Assembly: GCA_947626775.1 (NCBI GenBank)
Contig: CANQTL010000033.1
Span: 1 to 33,982, forward strand
Direction: 5' to 3'
Source: an uncultured Lachnospiraceae bacterium
GTDB lineage: Bacteria > Bacillota > Clostridia > Lachnospirales > Lachnospiraceae
Length of the DNA: 33,982 nt
Part shown: positions 15,821-23,465 of the stretch, in pieces
Layout: each line of letters begins with the position of its first letter
Position numbering within the stretch: position 1 is the stretch's first letter
Notes under the pieces: generated by a model
Told to the model about the DNA's origin: nothing
Database searches by the model: none
What the model saw: the letters and a program-made list of their open reading frames with translations, nothing else
Position numbers and translations under genes: made by a program

Positions 15821-15921
15821 ACTGTCCCCTCCGGTACGCCTGCTGCCCGCGGCTGCGGACAATTTTTTTTTAGTCAATACACAATATATGAGGGGCTTGT
15901 CCGAATTATTACTATAAAAGA

Positions 15922-15958
15922 TAAAAAGCAGATTCCGGAACGACGTCCAAAATCCGCT
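15922..15958 (-). terminator. rho-independent terminator after divIC
   Basis: On the minus strand AGCGGATTTTGGA pairs with TCCGGAATCTGCT (13 bp including wobbles) around a 6-base loop, followed by TTTTTAT. It begins at the divIC stop codon and separates the yabP-yabQ-divIC unit from the spoIIE-like gene. Confidence 0.85.
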
Positions 15959-16263
15959 TAGTTACCGTCTTTAAATATGATTTCGCCTTCATAAACCAGA
16001 CCCAGCTTTTCTTTGGCGACTTCTTCCACATACTTCTTCGTCTGCGTGTATTTCTCGAATTCCGCGATCTTCTCCGTGCGCGCCTCCTCCTCCGCAATCT
16101 CCTGCATCAGAGCCTCTTCCTTCGCCGCGTAGAACGATCGTTTCTCGCGGAGCTCTACGCTCTTCACCGCGACCACCACCAGCATCAGCAGAACGACTGT
16201 AGTGATCAAAAGCATGCCGGTTCTGTTCTGGCGCTTCTTTTGATATGCTGCTTTCCCCGTCAT
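15958..16263 (-). CDS. divIC: septum formation initiator, DivIC/FtsB family
   Basis: A 101-residue bitopic division protein that joins FtsL and FtsQ/DivIB in the divisome. It has a basic cytoplasmic N-terminus, one membrane helix at about 17-34, an extracellular coiled coil (about 38-75, rich in Glu, Lys and Ala) and the conserved end YVEEVAKEKLGLVYEGEIIF, typical of the family. The gene follows yabQ by 33 bases, as in other Firmicutes. The ribosome site AGAGG is farther than usual from the ATG, but a Met start just after it fits the family length. Confidence 0.92.
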   Translation of the reverse strand: MTGKAAYQKKRQNRTGMLLITTVVLLMLVVVAVKSVELREKRSFYAAKEEALMQEIAEEEARTEKIAEFEKYTQTKKYVEEVAKEKLGLVYEGEIIFKDGN

Positions 16264-16296
16264 GCCGCCGCCGCTACCTCTTTCTTTCTGTGCCGC

Positions 16297-16785
16297 CTAT
16301 TGTTTACATAAAACCATTCTAAGGGTTTTTATGAAAACCGTCAACCGTTTTTTAATAAATTCTCTGACTTTTTTTAATTTTGAAAGCCAGAATCGAACAA
16401 ACCTTCGAGCCGCGAAAAACAGGGATTTTACGGGTTTTAGCACAATTTGTATGAGACGAAATATGAAACACATCATCTTGTGGATATACGTTGACATAAC
16501 GTTTGTAAACCGGTTTTTTACCACAGCTTTATAAAAAAGCATCCCAAGGGCCGCCCCAGCTACGGCAAACCACCTCAGAACGCCGCTGTTCTCCCGGTAA
16601 AGCACATAGAAAACGACCAGCCCGCAGACAAGCCAGTACAGAAAATCTTCCAGGGACGTCAAAAAACCGCCGTGTCGAAACAGTTTTCTGAGGATCAGTA
16701 TCCAGTCGTAGGCAAACGTGATGACAATCCCCAGCAGAATGGAATGCAGCAAAAAAGTGACTTCCTGCACAATATCATGACTCAT
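16297..16785 (-). CDS. yabQ: spore cortex biosynthesis protein YabQ
   Basis: A 162-residue membrane protein needed in Bacillus for spore cortex formation. The N-terminal half carries the YabQ pattern: SHDIVQEVTFLLHSILLGI, a first membrane helix, YDWILILRKLFRHG, SLEDFLYWLVCGLVVF as second helix, then NSGVLRWFAVAGAALGMLFY as third. The C-terminal 60 residues are strongly basic and AT-rich in codon use compared with the neighbours. GGGGGAA lies about 10 bases before the ATG. It is 21 bases downstream of yabP. Confidence 0.9.
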   Translation of the reverse strand: MSHDIVQEVTFLLHSILLGIVITFAYDWILILRKLFRHGGFLTSLEDFLYWLVCGLVVFYVLYRENSGVLRWFAVAGAALGMLFYKAVVKNRFTNVMSTYIHKMMCFIFRLIQIVLKPVKSLFFAARRFVRFWLSKLKKVREFIKKRLTVFIKTLRMVLCKQ

Positions 16786-16806
16786 AAGCCGTCATTCCCC
16801 CGAAAA

Positions 16807-17097
16807 TCATTTAAACAGCCTCGCCAGAAGCGACTCGCCCCTGCCGCCGTATCCGCTGCCTTCGGAGTATGTGAAGCTGTCGATCCTCCCGTCCACATCC
16901 ACTTCGCCTTTGTCGAGAGAAAGCCGGCTCACATGCAGTTCGCCTCCCTTAATCATCAGCATTCCCTGCTCCGTCTCAAGCAAAATTTCATTGACGTCAA
17001 AGGAGAGCACATCGTTGACGCCGCTCACGGTACATGTCCGTCTGTCGGTAAGCATCAGCTTATGAGGTTTTCTGTTTGCTTTGTTAAGGTCTTCCAT
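16807..17097 (-). CDS. yabP: sporulation protein YabP
   Basis: A 96-residue protein of the YabP/YqfC family, required for spore cortex formation in Bacillus and made in the mother cell. The family pattern is visible: NRKPHKLMLTDRRTCTVSGV, then VLSFDVNEILLETEQGMLMIKGGELHVSRLSLDKGEVDVDGRI, a beta-rich fold related to spore-coat-type sheet proteins. It ends with a Gly/Ser linker and a short basic helix (LLARLF). GGGGGAGG five bases before the ATG at 17097 fixes the start. A TTG inside that ribosome site is an unlikely alternative. A candidate sigma-E promoter lies upstream. Confidence 0.93.
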   Translation of the reverse strand: MEDLNKANRKPHKLMLTDRRTCTVSGVNDVLSFDVNEILLETEQGMLMIKGGELHVSRLSLDKGEVDVDGRIDSFTYSEGSGYGGRGESLLARLFK

Positions 17098-17154
17098 ACA
17101 TACCTCCCCCAACTGCGGACTCAGAACTGTACCGCGAAGTTGTTTTCCCTTTTA

Positions 17155-17182
17155 AAGATATGCAGGACCCCTCTGTAATATG
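17155..17182 (-). promoter_or_regulatory. candidate sigma-E promoter upstream of yabP
   Basis: On the minus strand CATATT (17177-17182) and CATATCTT (17155-17162) are 14 bases apart, resembling the sigma-E pattern of an ATA-type -35 box and CATACAnT -10 box. It lies 58 bases before the yabP start. The Bacillus yabP-yabQ genes belong to the sigma-E regulon, which supports the call. Confidence 0.45.
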
Positions 17183-17203
17183 CTTCCGCCCCGGGAAGGC
17201 GCG

Positions 17204-17446
17204 CTACGTCAGATAGCGGAACAGATCCCCGGCGTTCTCTTTCCGAACCGTCTCCTGTACGTCCAGCACTTCTACCCTGACTTCCTTATTGCCGAACCGG
17301 ATCGTGATGACGTCTCCCGCCTTGACGTTCGCCGACGCCTTCGCCGGTCTGTCGTTGATCAGCACCCGGCCCGCGTCGCATGCTTCGTTCGCCACTGTGC
17401 GGCGTTTGATCAGACGGGAAACTTTCAGATATTTGTCCAACCGCAT
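17204..17446 (-). CDS. rqcP: S4-domain RNA-binding protein RqcP (YabO/Hsp15-like)
   Basis: An 80-residue RNA-binding protein. In Bacillus the equivalent RqcP works with RqcH on stalled 50S subunits, stabilising the peptidyl-tRNA while alanine tails are added to the nascent chain. Almost the whole protein is an S4 domain: MRLDKYLKVSRLIKRRTVAN, GRVLINDRPAK, then ASANVKAGDVITIRFGNKEVRVEVL. The start at 17446 is placed by AAGGAG six bases upstream. The frame upstream to 17506 runs into the hup terminator and is not coding. It lies between hup and yabP, its usual site. Confidence 0.94.
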   Translation of the reverse strand: MRLDKYLKVSRLIKRRTVANEACDAGRVLINDRPAKASANVKAGDVITIRFGNKEVRVEVLDVQETVRKENAGDLFRYLT

Positions 17447-17505
17447 GTCCTTCTCCTTTCCGGGCATAAACGAGATAAAATACGGCTCATTGCTCATTGT
17501 CCGCA

Positions 17506-17542
17506 TAAATAAAAGCCTATATGCAATCGCATACAGGCTTTT
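17506..17542 (-). terminator. rho-independent terminator of hup
   Basis: AAAAGCCTATATGC (17511-17524) pairs with GCATACAGGCTTTT (17529-17542), 14 bp with a single mismatch and an AATC loop. The minus-strand continuation is T-rich. It ends 18 bases after the hup stop. Confidence 0.9.
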
Positions 17543-17559
17543 ATCGATGACCCTTATAA

Positions 17560-17832
17560 TTAGTTAATCATATCCTTCAGTGCCTTGCCGGCCTTGAACT
17601 TGGGCGCCTTGGAAGCCGCAATCTTCATCTCCTTGCCGGTCTGAGGATTTCTGCCCGTTCTTGCCGCTCTCTTGGAAACCTCGAAAGTACCGAAGCCAAC
17701 CAGCTGTACCTTGCCGTCCTTCTTGAGCTCGCCTGCAACAACGTCTGTAAATGCCTTTAATGCCTTCTCCGCATCTTTCTTGGATAATCCTGCCTGATCA
17801 GCCATAGCTGCAACCAATTCTGTCTTGTTCAT
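17560..17832 (-). CDS. hup: histone-like DNA-binding protein HU
   Basis: A 90-residue nucleoid protein that binds and bends DNA as a dimer. It has the full HU layout: N-terminal helical dimerisation part ([21 protein letters not shown]), [20 protein letters not shown] leading into the DNA-binding arm with the signature [16 protein letters not shown], and a C-terminal helix. GGAGGAG precedes the ATG. The strong promoter upstream and terminator downstream make it an independent, probably highly expressed unit. Confidence 0.97.
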   Translation of the reverse strand: MNKTELVAAMADQAGLSKKDAEKALKAFTDVVAGELKKDGKVQLVGFGTFEVSKRAARTGRNPQTGKEMKIAASKAPKFKAGKALKDMIN

Positions 17833-17914
17833 CTTGAACTCCTCCTCTTAATATAAATGAGTTATCATTTTGTTCTTAGATGTTTCTCTTTTGAAACGCC
17901 TAAGCCTACATACA

Positions 17915-17943
17915 TTTATAAACGTTTTTCCTATGCTTGTCAA
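17915..17943 (-). promoter_or_regulatory. strong sigma-A promoter of hup
   Basis: On the minus strand a perfect TTGACA (17938-17943), 17-base spacer and TATAAA (17915-17920). The leader of about 75 bases contains a small GTTTC/GAAAC hairpin. Confidence 0.85.
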
Positions 17944-17982
17944 GCAAAATCAAGCAAAAAAGTGCCCTTTTTACGCTATTTT

Positions 17983-18696
17983 TCAATTCTCCGTTTTTTC
18001 ATATTCCTCAATCAGATCCTCGATCCGATCTGTAAGCGCCTGTTCATGGGAAATCTTACCGATTCTGGCAATATCGGACAGCCGCATGAGCATGTCCGCG
18101 AGGATCTGCTCCAGCTCCTTGCTGTACGCCTCCGGGCTGCACTGTCCGAGCGCCTCCGCAGACGCACGCAGCGCTGCGACGTCCTGTTCATAAGTAGCGC
18201 TCTGCCCATAGTACTTCGCCGTCTTCTTCAGAACCTTAGCCGCTCTGGTAAGGGCGGGAAGTTCTCTCGGTATCTCCCTGAGCGGCGACGGAACCCAATC
18301 CTTGTCCTTTTTCTCTTCCTTCTTGATCTCTTCCCAGTTCGCGAGCACTTCGTCCGGCGTATCCGCGCTGCCGGCGCCGAACACATGAGGATGCCGGCGC
18401 ACCATCTTGCGGCTGACCGCGTCCACGACGTCCTCCATGGAAAACAGCCCTTCTTCGGACGCGATCTGCGCGTGCATCACGACCTGCAGAAGCACGTCGC
18501 CCAGCTCTTCGATCATATTTTCCGGATTCCCCGTCTGCTCATAGATGCGGATGGACGCGAGAAGCTCCGCGGCCTCCTCCGTCATACACGGCTTCAGACT
18601 CTCGTGCGTCTGCACCCTGTCCCAGGGACAGCCGTTCTCGCCGCGCAGCGTCGCTATGATCTCCAGAAATTCTTCATATGTATATTTTTTGTCCAC
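17983..18696 (-). CDS. mazG: nucleoside triphosphate pyrophosphohydrolase MazG
   Basis: A 237-residue all-alpha NTP pyrophosphatase that hydrolyses NTPs or dNTPs to the monophosphate and is thought to clean damaged nucleotides. Two MazG repeats are seen: the first with GENGCPWDRVQTHESL, the metal-binding EEAAE and EELGDVLLQVVMHAQ; the second after about residue 145 is more divergent. The longest frame starts with a GTG overlapping the upstream stop. The GTG at 18696 is preferred, because AGGAGG lies six bases before it and the family normally starts close to YTYEEF. It follows the PEGA lipoprotein on the same strand and precedes hup, which has its own promoter. Confidence 0.93.
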   Translation of the reverse strand: MDKKYTYEEFLEIIATLRGENGCPWDRVQTHESLKPCMTEEAAELLASIRIYEQTGNPENMIEELGDVLLQVVMHAQIASEEGLFSMEDVVDAVSRKMVRRHPHVFGAGSADTPDEVLANWEEIKKEEKKDKDWVPSPLREIPRELPALTRAAKVLKKTAKYYGQSATYEQDVAALRASAEALGQCSPEAYSKELEQILADMLMRLSDIARIGKISHEQALTDRIEDLIEEYEKTEN

Positions 18697-18737
18697 TGAC
18701 TGCCTCCTGGCCGCCCTGTCTCCCGACGGCTCGATCG

Positions 18738-20693
18738 TCACCCGATGCCGGGACCGGTTTCTCCGGTCGTATTCTGGGGCGGTTCTTCCGGCTGAGATCC
18801 GGCTGACTGCTCCGATTCCCGAGATTCGCCTTCCTGCCTGGACTCTCTCGCTTCAGCGGCGCTCTGAGGAGCGCTCTCCTGCTGAGATTCCGACGAAGAC
18901 CCCGGCTTCTGAGACTTGTCCGCACTGTCGTCTTCGCTTTCTTCCCGATCATCACCGGCGGCGTCACCGCCGTCTCCGTCTCCGTCGCTGTCGCTGCTGT
19001 CACTGCTGTCGCTGCTATCGCTTCCGCCGCCGCTGCTTCCTCCGTCACCCGGCTCGGAGACGTCGTTGTCGCTGACAGATGCTTCTACCAGTTCCGGGAA
19101 ATTGTAGGTGTAATCTCCCTTGGGGAACACGGTGTAAGTCACGGGCTCAAACCCGTCTCTGCACAGCCTGATCTGATGGCTGCCCACATCTGTGGAGAAG
19201 CTGATCGGAACGGGCCCTACGAAGTTCCCATCCAGATAGACCACCGCGTCCTTCGGCGAGGTGATATACAGCTTACAGGTCGTCGTTTCCTGACTGACGC
19301 TGCCCTTTTCCGCCGCGCTATTATTGCCGCTGACGGTGCTTTCCTCCTTTTCGAGATCTGTGAAGGAGTAGGTGATATCCTCCCCGTCGTTGTACAGATA
19401 GATCGTATAGCTCTTCGTCTTATAGCCGCTCTTGCGCAGCGTAACGGTATGACTCCCGACGGTCTTCTTGAAACTGATCGGAGAGATCCCCAGATAATTG
19501 CTGTCCAGATACACTTCCACATTCTTGGGCGCGTCGATATATACCTTGTTGCCCTCCGCGGCGGTGATTGTATTCTCGCTGACGGAAGGTTTTACCTCCG
19601 TGTAATCGCCCTGCTGCGGCGTCTGTTCCGGCAGAGTATTGTCGCTGACAGAAGACTCTTCCTTCTCCTTTTCCTTCTCGAGAGTGAACGATATTTTGGC
19701 GTACTCGGAGCCGACCTGAATATATTTGGTCAGAGAGTCGTATCCCTCCGCTTCGAGATGAACCTGATGGATCCCGTAAGACAGCTCGACCGCCTTGCTG
19801 ATATCGACTTCCTCCCCGTCGATCTCCACTGTCGCCGCCGCGGGCGTAACGGAGATGAGAATCCGCCCGGTCTTGTCCTGCGCAACTTCCAGGTCGCCAA
19901 CATCCAGTACGACTTCCTTATTTCTCTCCACGGTGACGTCTTTTGTACTGCTGACGCCGTCGTTGGACAGAAGCACCTGATAACTGCCCTCCGGCACTAC
20001 CAGCAGCATGTCCTCCGTGATCTCCCGGATCACGGCATTTCCGACTTCGATCCAGCCGCCGATCAGCGCCTGGTCATTTTTTAACCGGAGATATCCGTGT
20101 CCCCTCTCCACGTTGATGCTGTATATCTTATGATCGATCCCCCGCACGGAGATCACATCCTGCGACACGATATCCATCATCTCGGCGCGGGCTCCGTCCG
20201 AAAAGACCACCACATTATCCGGCAGAGAATAGGTGGAAGATCCGATACTCGCCGTCTTGTTCACACCGCCCAGATCATAGTTCGTAACACTGTCATAAGT
20301 CCAGGCCTCCGGGGACTGCTGTACGCTGGCAATCTGCCGCTTCCCCTTCAGGAAATTGACGTCGACCACATCGCCGGCTCTGAGCTGGGAAATCGTCATC
20401 GGTCCGCCGTACTTATCCTTCACGTATGTAGTGCCGTCATAGTACAGCGTATACTGTCTCTCGGCGTCCATATTCATGAATGTCACGGCGCTGTTATCCG
20501 GATCGAGGGCTACGACCACCGCGGTGTCCGCAGAGTCATAACTCCCCACCGTGCTGACGCTGAATCCGGTATCCAGCGCGCCGGCGTCCTTATCCTTCGC
20601 CATGCCGATATTGCTTGCCTGCGAAGTGCAGCCTGTAATCAGGAGCGCCAGCACTGTGACAACCGTCGCCGCCTGTGAAACTCTTCTGTGCAT
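18738..20693 (-). CDS. lipoprotein with three PEGA domains and a disordered acidic tail
   Basis: A 651-residue surface lipoprotein of unknown role, perhaps binding the cell wall or spore surface. The lipobox ITGC gives an acceptor cysteine at 22. Residues about 55-265 form a beta-rich N-terminal part. Three PEGA modules follow (about 277-340, 384-445, 473-533), each with the typical pattern VEIDG / VYLDSNYLGISPISF / VYLDGNFVGPVPISF and GxHxVxLxxxGY. The linkers repeat a short motif VS[D/E/G]N at 349, 371, 454 and 540. From 545 the tail is disordered: Ser-Asp repeats, then Glu/Ser/Gln/Pro. AAGGA precedes the ATG. It starts 17 bases after cotS, so it is likely in the same operon. Confidence 0.88.
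   Translation of the reverse strand: MHRRVSQAATVVTVLALLITGCTSQASNIGMAKDKDAGALDTGFSVSTVGSYDSADTAVVVALDPDNSAVTFMNMDAERQYTLYYDGTTYVKDKYGGPMTISQLRAGDVVDVNFLKGKRQIASVQQSPEAWTYDSVTNYDLGGVNKTASIGSSTYSLPDNVVVFSDGARAEMMDIVSQDVISVRGIDHKIYSINVERGHGYLRLKNDQALIGGWIEVGNAVIREITEDMLLVVPEGSYQVLLSNDGVSSTKDVTVERNKEVVLDVGDLEVAQDKTGRILISVTPAAATVEIDGEEVDISKAVELSYGIHQVHLEAEGYDSLTKYIQVGSEYAKISFTLEKEKEKEESSVSDNTLPEQTPQQGDYTEVKPSVSENTITAAEGNKVYIDAPKNVEVYLDSNYLGISPISFKKTVGSHTVTLRKSGYKTKSYTIYLYNDGEDITYSFTDLEKEESTVSGNNSAAEKGSVSQETTTCKLYITSPKDAVVYLDGNFVGPVPISFSTDVGSHQIRLCRDGFEPVTYTVFPKGDYTYNFPELVEASVSDNDVSEPGDGGSSGGGSDSSDSSDSSDSDGDGDGGDAAGDDREESEDDSADKSQKPGSSSESQQESAPQSAAEARESRQEGESRESEQSAGSQPEEPPQNTTGETGPGIG
18963..19025 (-). 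repeat. Ser-Asp/Gly-Asp codon repeat inside the PEGA lipoprotein
   Basis: Short tandem codons for Ser-Ser-Asp and then Gly-Asp encode residues about 557-577. The DNA is a repeated GACAGC-type unit with some synonymous drift, so length changes by slippage are possible. Confidence 0.7.
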
Positions 20694-20710
20694 TCCGGTC
20701 CTTATCCTTT

Positions 20711-21688
20711 CTACAACTGAAATATATTTTCCAGAAAAAGCTGTTTATCTCTCTCCTGCGCAAACAGCTTCTCGATCTTCTCCATATTTCTTCCGGGAAT
20801 CCACGCCTTACCGCTGTTGTAGTAAAAGTTTGCTATCTTCCAGAACTTCTCCGGGTACGCCAGCCGGTAATAGAGCTGCCGGTATTCCCGTTTGGTCAGA
20901 TTCCTCACTCTATTATAACTCTCTATGAGCATATCACCAAGCGTCTGCGACCAGTTATTTTTTTCCAGGAGCTTGCGCAGGAACAGACACAGATCCCGCG
21001 CCGGGCAGTCGCGCGCGCACTTCTCAAAATTGATCAGCGCCTCTCCGCCTTCCGTTAGCAGTATATTGTGGTACTGATAGTCGCCGTGGCATACGACGAA
21101 ACCTTCGCAGGGATCGTCCTCATAGGCATCATAACGCAATTCCTCGGTGATTTGCAAGGCATTATTCATGAAATAGTCGTAATGTTTCATCAAATATATC
21201 TCAAAATCCGTCTTCTGGCTTTTCTCCCACAGAAATTTCCGCACCTTCCTCAGCTCGCGGTTATGCTTTTCATATTCCTTTTCGACTGTCAATACCGGCT
21301 GTCCGCGCAGCTCTTCATATGCCGACAGATCCGAGGCTTTGTGCAGTTTCGCCAGGGCCGCCGCCGCCCGGCGGCATTCCTGCGCGTCCCGGTGGCTGCA
21401 CTCTCTCCCGTCAAAATACGTCTTGACTATGTACGGCGTCCGGTCCTGATCGTACACGATCATCTCGTCCTCTCTTGTCCGCAGAATTGACTCCGCGCGG
21501 ACCGCGCCGCTCTCCTGCAGATGCCTCAGCAGCAGATCCTGAAATTTTACTTTATCCGCCGGCCCGCAGTACTCCTTTAAGATCAGCAGCCCTCTGTCCG
21601 AGTCGCACAGAATCGCGCCCCGGCCTTTCCACGTGCGGTTCACCTCTATCTCATACTGCTCAAATAAACTCACCGCTCTGTCATTCAC
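20711..21688 (-). CDS. CotS-family spore coat protein (kinase-like fold)
   Basis: A 325-residue protein of the CotS group: aminoglycoside-phosphotransferase-like proteins found in the spore coat of Clostridia and Bacilli. The N-terminal lobe spans about 1-95 (TWKGRGAILCDSDRGLLILKE). The catalytic-loop equivalent VVCHGDYQYHNILL is at about 198-211. The metal-binding loop that is normally DFD reads INFEKC (219-224), with Asn replacing the aspartate, which makes catalysis doubtful. The tail (EKFWKIANFYYNSGKAW) is the usual family end. GTG start at 21688 with GGAGG upstream. A sigma-E-like promoter precedes it, which would place expression in the mother cell. Confidence 0.87.
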   Translation of the reverse strand: MNDRAVSLFEQYEIEVNRTWKGRGAILCDSDRGLLILKEYCGPADKVKFQDLLLRHLQESGAVRAESILRTREDEMIVYDQDRTPYIVKTYFDGRECSHRDAQECRRAAAALAKLHKASDLSAYEELRGQPVLTVEKEYEKHNRELRKVRKFLWEKSQKTDFEIYLMKHYDYFMNNALQITEELRYDAYEDDPCEGFVVCHGDYQYHNILLTEGGEALINFEKCARDCPARDLCLFLRKLLEKNNWSQTLGDMLIESYNRVRNLTKREYRQLYYRLAYPEKFWKIANFYYNSGKAWIPGRNMEKIEKLFAQERDKQLFLENIFQL

Positions 21689-21718
21689 ACAAGTATCCTC
21701 CGCTTGATCGTCTATCCT

Positions 21719-21747
21719 ATCTTATGTGAAGCCGAGGAAAAGTATGA
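21719..21747 (-). promoter_or_regulatory. candidate sigma-E promoter upstream of cotS
   Basis: On the minus strand TCATACT (21741-21747) and CATAAGAT (21719-21726) are 14 bases apart, similar to sigma-E boxes. It lies in the 68-base gap between cca and the CotS gene, about 30 bases before the start codon. Confidence 0.4.
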
Positions 21748-21756
21748 ATGTGTTTT

Positions 21757-23115
21757 CTACGGGCGCCCCGCCGGTTCCGGGCTCTCCGCCATCCTGGCCC
21801 GGCATATGGCGAGCAGTTCCTCCCGGGTGTTGCGCCCGGGATCCTCCAGCACCAGATCCAGGAGTTCCCCAAGAAGCGCGCCGATCTGTCTGCCTGCGGG
21901 TATGCCAAGCGCGATCAGATCGCTGCCGGACACCGCCAGATCTCTCAGGTTCAGACATTCTTTCCGCTGCCGGACGCCCCGATAAAGTTCTTCTATGTAG
22001 TCGATTTTCTGAAGTTTCTCCTCCCTGTGATACCCGCTCTGCGCGCTGACGTCCGCGCGCTTGACGTAAAACAGCAGCGGAAAGATATCCTCTCCCATAC
22101 GGTTGACGGCCCGCCGGACGCCGCTGTCCGTGAGCGCGATCTCCTGATCATGGTACCGCACAATCTTCGTCACCGTGTCGACCGTGTCATTATCGAATTT
22201 AAGCCGCCTCAGGATCTCCCGCGTCATCTTCTCTCCGACCGCGGCGTGTCCCTTGTTGTGCGTGACGCCCTGCGCGTCTACGGTCCTCGTCTGCGGTTTG
22301 CCGATATCGTGAAAAAGCATCCCGAGCCGCAGCATTTTGTCCGGCGGAACAGCCAGCATCGCGTGCAGAATATGTTCCCCCACATTGTAACAGTGATGCG
22401 GATTGTTCTGGGCCGTCTGCATACAGAGATCAAACTCCGGCAGAATCTGCGCCGTGATGCCCGTCTCATAGGCGATACGCAGATAATCGGGATGGGGCGA
22501 CGTCACCAGCTTGACCAGCTCCGCCTGTACGCGCTCCGCGCTGATCTTCTGCAGATTCGGCGCCAGCCTGCGGATCGCTTCTCTCGTATCCTCCGCAATC
22601 TCATATCCCAGCTGCGCCGAGAAGCGGACCGCCCGAAGCATCCGGAGCGCATCCTCCGTAAAGCGCTCTCCGGCGTCGCCCACGCAGCGTATCACGCCCC
22701 GCTCGATATCCTGCATGCCGCCGAAACAATCGATCAGACCGCTCCCGTCGTTATACGCCATGGCGTTGATCGTAAAATCGCGCCGTCTCAGATCTTCTTC
22801 CAGACTGGCTGTAAAGGTGACGCTTTTCGGGTGCCTGCCGTCTTCGTACGTCCCGTCGATCCGATAGGTCGTCACCTCAAAGCCCTCTTTGCCCATAAGA
22901 ACCGTCACCGTACCGTGTTTGATCCCGGTATCCACCGTTCTGGCAAAAAGTCTCTTGATCTCTTCCGGTCTGGCCGACGTGGTGATATCCCAGTCGCTGG
23001 GAGTCCGCCCCAGGACACAGTCCCGCACACAGCCGCCCACGGCATACGCCTCATAGCCTGCTGCCGCCAGTATCCCTATAATCCTGTTTACCCTGTCGGG
23101 CAGCCTGATCTGCAT
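21757..23115 (-). CDS. cca: CCA-adding tRNA nucleotidyltransferase with HD domain
   Basis: A 452-residue class II CCA-adding enzyme that builds or repairs the 3' CCA of tRNAs. The nucleotidyltransferase head shows GGCVRD (27-32), DWDITT with the metal-binding aspartates (41-43), and RRRDFTINAMAY. The nucleotide-selecting region EDALRMLRAVRF follows. An HD-type phosphohydrolase domain is present with MLFHDIGKP (H269, D270), as in many clostridial enzymes. The frame opens at a TTG at 23136 without a ribosome site; the ATG at 23115 with GGGGA upstream is preferred. The tRNA genes in this window lack an encoded CCA, so this enzyme is needed for them. Confidence 0.95.
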   Translation of the reverse strand: MQIRLPDRVNRIIGILAAAGYEAYAVGGCVRDCVLGRTPSDWDITTSARPEEIKRLFARTVDTGIKHGTVTVLMGKEGFEVTTYRIDGTYEDGRHPKSVTFTASLEEDLRRRDFTINAMAYNDGSGLIDCFGGMQDIERGVIRCVGDAGERFTEDALRMLRAVRFSAQLGYEIAEDTREAIRRLAPNLQKISAERVQAELVKLVTSPHPDYLRIAYETGITAQILPEFDLCMQTAQNNPHHCYNVGEHILHAMLAVPPDKMLRLGMLFHDIGKPQTRTVDAQGVTHNKGHAAVGEKMTREILRRLKFDNDTVDTVTKIVRYHDQEIALTDSGVRRAVNRMGEDIFPLLFYVKRADVSAQSGYHREEKLQKIDYIEELYRGVRQRKECLNLRDLAVSGSDLIALGIPAGRQIGALLGELLDLVLEDPGRNTREELLAICRARMAESPEPAGRP

Positions 23116-23138
23116 ACCGTCCCCATTTCCGCTCAAGC

Positions 23139-23378
23139 TCAGCCGATACTCGGCCCGTCAAACAAATCTTTGACTTTATCGAGGTCAAACCGCGGATTCT
23201 CGTCCTCTTCTGCAAGAGAATCCACCATTTGGTCAATCTCTTTCTCCGACATCGCGCTGCGGCTTCTCTCGATAAAATCTTTTTTCTCCTCATCCGTCAT
23301 ATCCACGAAGCGATCCATCGCCGCGCGGTTTGAGGTGAGGGCGACTCCCAGTCCCAAAGGCATTTCATTGTAATCCAT
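23139..23378 (-). CDS. small acidic helical protein, unknown function
   Basis: A 79-residue protein. It begins MDYNEMPLGLGVALTSNRAAM and continues with RFVDMTDEEKKDFIERSR and EKEIDQMVDSLAE, predicted helices, before an acidic end. Similar small MPLGxGxAL-type proteins occur in Clostridia, but I know no function for them. The start has a strong AGGAGG. It lies 23 bases upstream of the cca start and is probably cotranscribed with it. The 87-base gap before it holds no terminator. Confidence 0.75.
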   Translation of the reverse strand: MDYNEMPLGLGVALTSNRAAMDRFVDMTDEEKKDFIERSRSAMSEKEIDQMVDSLAEEDENPRFDLDKVKDLFDGPSIG

Positions 23379-23465
23379 ACTCTCCTGATCCTCCTGTCTT
23401 ACCTACTTGTCAGTTCCGGTTTCTCTGTCTGTAAGTATGTACGGAAAGTATGGAAAATATACCGC

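Noticed and set aside
18963..19025. Possible CRISPR or tandem DNA repeat
   Set aside because: It is a codon repeat for a Ser-Asp tail inside a coding frame, without spacers of constant size.
21748..23373. 541-codon plus-strand open frame opposite cca
   Set aside because: It is the antisense shadow of the CCA-adding enzyme and the small acidic protein.
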